Positions 5,274 through 6,732 of a stretch of DNA of 6,732 nt are shown in pieces (position 1 is the first letter of the stretch; every line of letters starts with the position of its first letter). Under the pieces are notes generated by a model, which was given only the letters and a program-made list of their open reading frames with translations, was not told where the DNA came from and ran no database searches. Made by a program: the position numbers and the translations under genes. The stretch is from Eubacteriales bacterium (GTDB taxonomy: Bacteria; Bacillota; Clostridia; Christensenellales; UMGS416). The DNA is taken from NCBI GenBank assembly GCA_028709505.1, contig JAQVWW010000066.1, positions 1-6,732 of the forward strand. The letters run 5' to 3'.

Positions 5274-5299
5274 AAAAAACACTTTTATAACCGAAAAGT
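5274..5299 (-). terminator. Weak terminator candidate for the leftward ABC operon
   Basis: On the minus strand ACTTTT (5299-5294) pairs with AAAAGT (5286-5281) around a 7-nt loop, followed by G and a T6 run (5279-5274). The stem is AT-rich and short, so it would be weak. It lies about 70 nt past the last stop codon of the leftward operon. Confidence 0.35.
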
Positions 5300-5328
5300 C
5301 AAACCATAGAGGGTCTTTCGTCACTCGG

Positions 5329-5352
5329 AAGCGGCCTGTAGGGCCGCTTTTT
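5329..5352 (+). terminator. Fifth GCGGCC/GGCCGC hairpin, terminator-like on the plus strand
   Basis: AAGCGGCC (5329-5336), loop TGTAG, GGCCGCTT (5342-5349), with T5 at 5348-5352. It has the same core as the four hairpins of the array and begins 198 nt after the fourth. The T run faces rightward, so it would block transcription entering the leftward genes from behind; leftward it has a stem but no T run. Confidence 0.65.
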
Positions 5353-5365
5353 ACGTTGCTAGCCG

Positions 5366-5902
5366 CTAATGAAACGCCGGGAACGTATCCTTTGCAATCA
5401 GCTCGCCGGCTTCGTCGCCCTCCACCAGATGCAGCGACACGACGGTGCTCTGCCCCGGCGCTTCGTAGACTTCGACCAGCAGCGCGCGATCGACGGCCTG
5501 GTCGGGCACCACCACATAGACGGTATTGCCGCCGGCGGACAGCGTTTTTTGCCCGATACCGAAGGTTTTTGCCTGGGCGATGTCCGCCGTTACGCCGGGT
5601 AAGTCCTGCTGGGAGCAGGCGGTGGTCAGCAGCCGCTTTTCCACCAGCACAGACACATCGCCCGCCTGAATGCCGGCAAACACGCGGTGGATAACCAGCC
5701 GGGGCTGGCGGTTGATGGTGATAAAATACAGGCTCAAACACAGCGCCGTCAGCGCGGCGATGCCGGCGGCGCCCAGCACGATGTTGCGCAGGCGCAGCTT
5801 ACGCGGGCGGCGTTTGGCCAGGATGCCGCCCACCAGCAGGCAAACCAGCGGGATAAGCAGCAGAATAAAAATGCCCAAATAGACGGATAACGCGCTTCTC
5901 AT
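5366..5902 (-). CDS. Two-helix membrane protein of unknown function in the ABC operon
   Basis: I do not recognise this 178-residue protein. It has two strongly hydrophobic helices at about 7-29 and 41-63, separated by the very basic loop KRRPRKLRLR (30-39), which should be cytoplasmic by the positive-inside rule. That places the ~115-residue C-terminal part outside the membrane. This part (70-178) alternates short predicted strands such as NTVYVVVP (126-133), ALLVEVYEAP (140-149) and STVVSLHLVEG (152-162), like a small beta-rich domain, with a single Cys at 96. It is the last gene of the ABC operon: its ribosome binding site AAGGAGG (5907-5913) overlaps the ATPase TAA and lies 4 nt before the ATG, so expression is tied to the transporter. 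A role with the transporter is inferred from position only. Confidence 0.78.
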   Translation of the reverse strand: MRSALSVYLGIFILLLIPLVCLLVGGILAKRRPRKLRLRNIVLGAAGIAALTALCLSLYFITINRQPRLVIHRVFAGIQAGDVSVLVEKRLLTTACSQQDLPGVTADIAQAKTFGIGQKTLSAGGNTVYVVVPDQAVDRALLVEVYEAPGQSTVVSLHLVEGDEAGELIAKDTFPAFH

Positions 5903-5911
5903 ATGCCCTCC

Positions 5912-6634
5912 TTAAAGCACCTTTGCCAGAAAATCGCGGGTGCGGGCCTGGCGCGGGTTTTGGAAAATCTGCTGGGGCGGGCCTTCCTCGGCGATAACGC
6001 CTTCGTCCATGAACAGTACCCGATCGGCCACCTCACGGGCAAACCCCATCTCGTGGGAGACGATGACCATCGTCATGCCTTCCTGGGCCAGCTGCTTCAT
6101 GACGCTTAACACCTCGCCCACCATCTCGGGATCCAATGCCGAAGTGGGCTCGTCAAAGAGCATGATGTCCGGGTCCATGGCCAGCGCCCGGGCAATGGCC
6201 ACGCGCTGTTTTTGGCCGCCGGAGAGGCGGCTGGGGTACTCGTTGGTCTTGTCGGACAGGCCCACCCGGGCCAGCAGCTCGTCGGCCTTCGCGCGCGCCT
6301 GCGCCTTGGGCAGCTTGCGGGCCTGCACCGGCGAGAGCATAACGTTTTCAACGACGGTCATGTTGGGGAATAAGTTAAACTGCTGAAACACCATGCCCGC
6401 CTTCTGGCGCAGCCTGTCGATCTGGCGGCGATGCTCCAGCAGCTCTACGCCCTCGATGTAAATTTTGCCGCGGGTGGGGATCTCCAGCAGGTTGATACAC
6501 CGTAAAAAGGTGCTTTTGCCCGAGCCGCTGGCACCGATGACGCAGACCACTTCGGATTTCCGCACGTGGGCGTTGACGCCTTTGAGAACTTCGAGATCGC
6601 CAAAGGATTTGTACAGATTTTCTACTTTAATCAC
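5912..6634 (-). CDS. Polar amino acid ABC transporter ATP-binding protein
   Basis: This is the ATPase that powers uptake of a polar amino acid (GlnQ/HisP type); it sits on the inner face of the membrane bound to the permease. From the GTG at 6634 it has 240 residues, the usual family length. Visible motifs are Walker [10 protein letters not shown] (34-42), Q-loop VFQQFNLFP (82-90), signature LSGGQ (137-141), Walker B IMLFDE (157-162), D-loop SALD (165-168) and switch H194 in VSHEMGFA. All catalytic residues are present. AAAGGAGG (6645-6652) is 10 nt from this start; a GTG at 6640 is 4 nt away and would add two residues, and I cannot exclude it. The start overlaps the permease stop by 8 nt. 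The substrate cannot be read from the ATPase; glutamine-like amino acids are typical, and no binding protein is in the window. Confidence 0.95.
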   Translation of the reverse strand: MIKVENLYKSFGDLEVLKGVNAHVRKSEVVCVIGASGSGKSTFLRCINLLEIPTRGKIYIEGVELLEHRRQIDRLRQKAGMVFQQFNLFPNMTVVENVMLSPVQARKLPKAQARAKADELLARVGLSDKTNEYPSRLSGGQKQRVAIARALAMDPDIMLFDEPTSALDPEMVGEVLSVMKQLAQEGMTMVIVSHEMGFAREVADRVLFMDEGVIAEEGPPQQIFQNPRQARTRDFLAKVL

Positions 6635-6732
6635 CGGCACGCATCCTCCTTTCAAGCTTGTTGGCAAAGAATGTCAGCACCGTAGTCGCATACAGATAGA
6701 CCGCCGCCACCAGCAAAAACGGCGTATAGGCC
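6627..6732 (-). CDS. Amino acid ABC transporter permease, C-terminal 34 residues
   Basis: The frame just upstream of the ATPase reads [17 protein letters not shown], then [17 protein letters not shown] and a TAA stop at 6627-6629. A final membrane helix followed by a short basic tail of the LERR type is the usual end of HisM/GlnP-family permeases, which form the membrane channel with the ATPase encoded next. Only the C-terminus is in the window; the rest lies beyond the right edge. The stop overlaps the ATPase start by 8 nt, which supports translational coupling. The call relies on a short segment plus the standard permease-ATPase gene order. Confidence 0.82.
   Translation of the reverse strand, partial: AYTPFLLVAAVYLYATTVLTFFANKLERRMRAGD

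Overview
The window looks like chromosomal DNA of a GC-rich anaerobic Firmicute of the class Clostridia, probably near the Oscillospiraceae/Ruminococcaceae. This rests on family resemblance and not on any search: a rubrerythrin, a DNA polymerase IV of the clostridial type (DCNGFYASVE ... GIDESWLDVT), strong AAGGAGG ribosome binding sites, and a polar amino acid ABC transporter.

The left part (1-1631) reads rightward. It holds the 3' part of a rubrerythrin gene with a strong intrinsic terminator, a second terminator-like hairpin, an extended -10 promoter, and a compact two-gene unit: a stand-alone GyrI-like effector-binding protein followed 11 nt later by a small VOC (glyoxalase-fold) protein. 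A 423-nt gap without a convincing gene follows and contains a candidate promoter. Next comes a three-gene unit (2055-4518): dinB (TTG start), an ECF-type sigma factor and a zinc-finger, membrane-bound anti-sigma factor. Both junctions in this unit are 4-nt ATGA overlaps, so the translesion polymerase and the sigma/anti-sigma switch are probably translated together.

The right part (5366-6732) reads leftward. It holds the end of an amino acid ABC permease, its ATPase (8-nt overlap), and a 178-residue two-helix membrane protein of unknown function whose ribosome binding site overlaps the ATPase stop codon. The two operons converge.

The gap between them, 4519-5365, is the most unusual part. It contains three tandem copies of a ~180-200 nt non-coding unit, each ending in a GCGGCC/GGCCGC terminator hairpin; a further such hairpin opens the array and a fifth lies 198 nt beyond it. 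Differences between copies preserve base pairing: one C-G to T-A double change, several changes to G.T wobble, and hairpin loops that vary while the arms stay constant. This suggests a structured RNA family or a structured terminator element. Nothing I recognise matches it, and it is my best candidate for something undescribed. Next to it lie a 36-nt near-perfect inverted repeat (5194-5229) and several more terminator-like hairpins.
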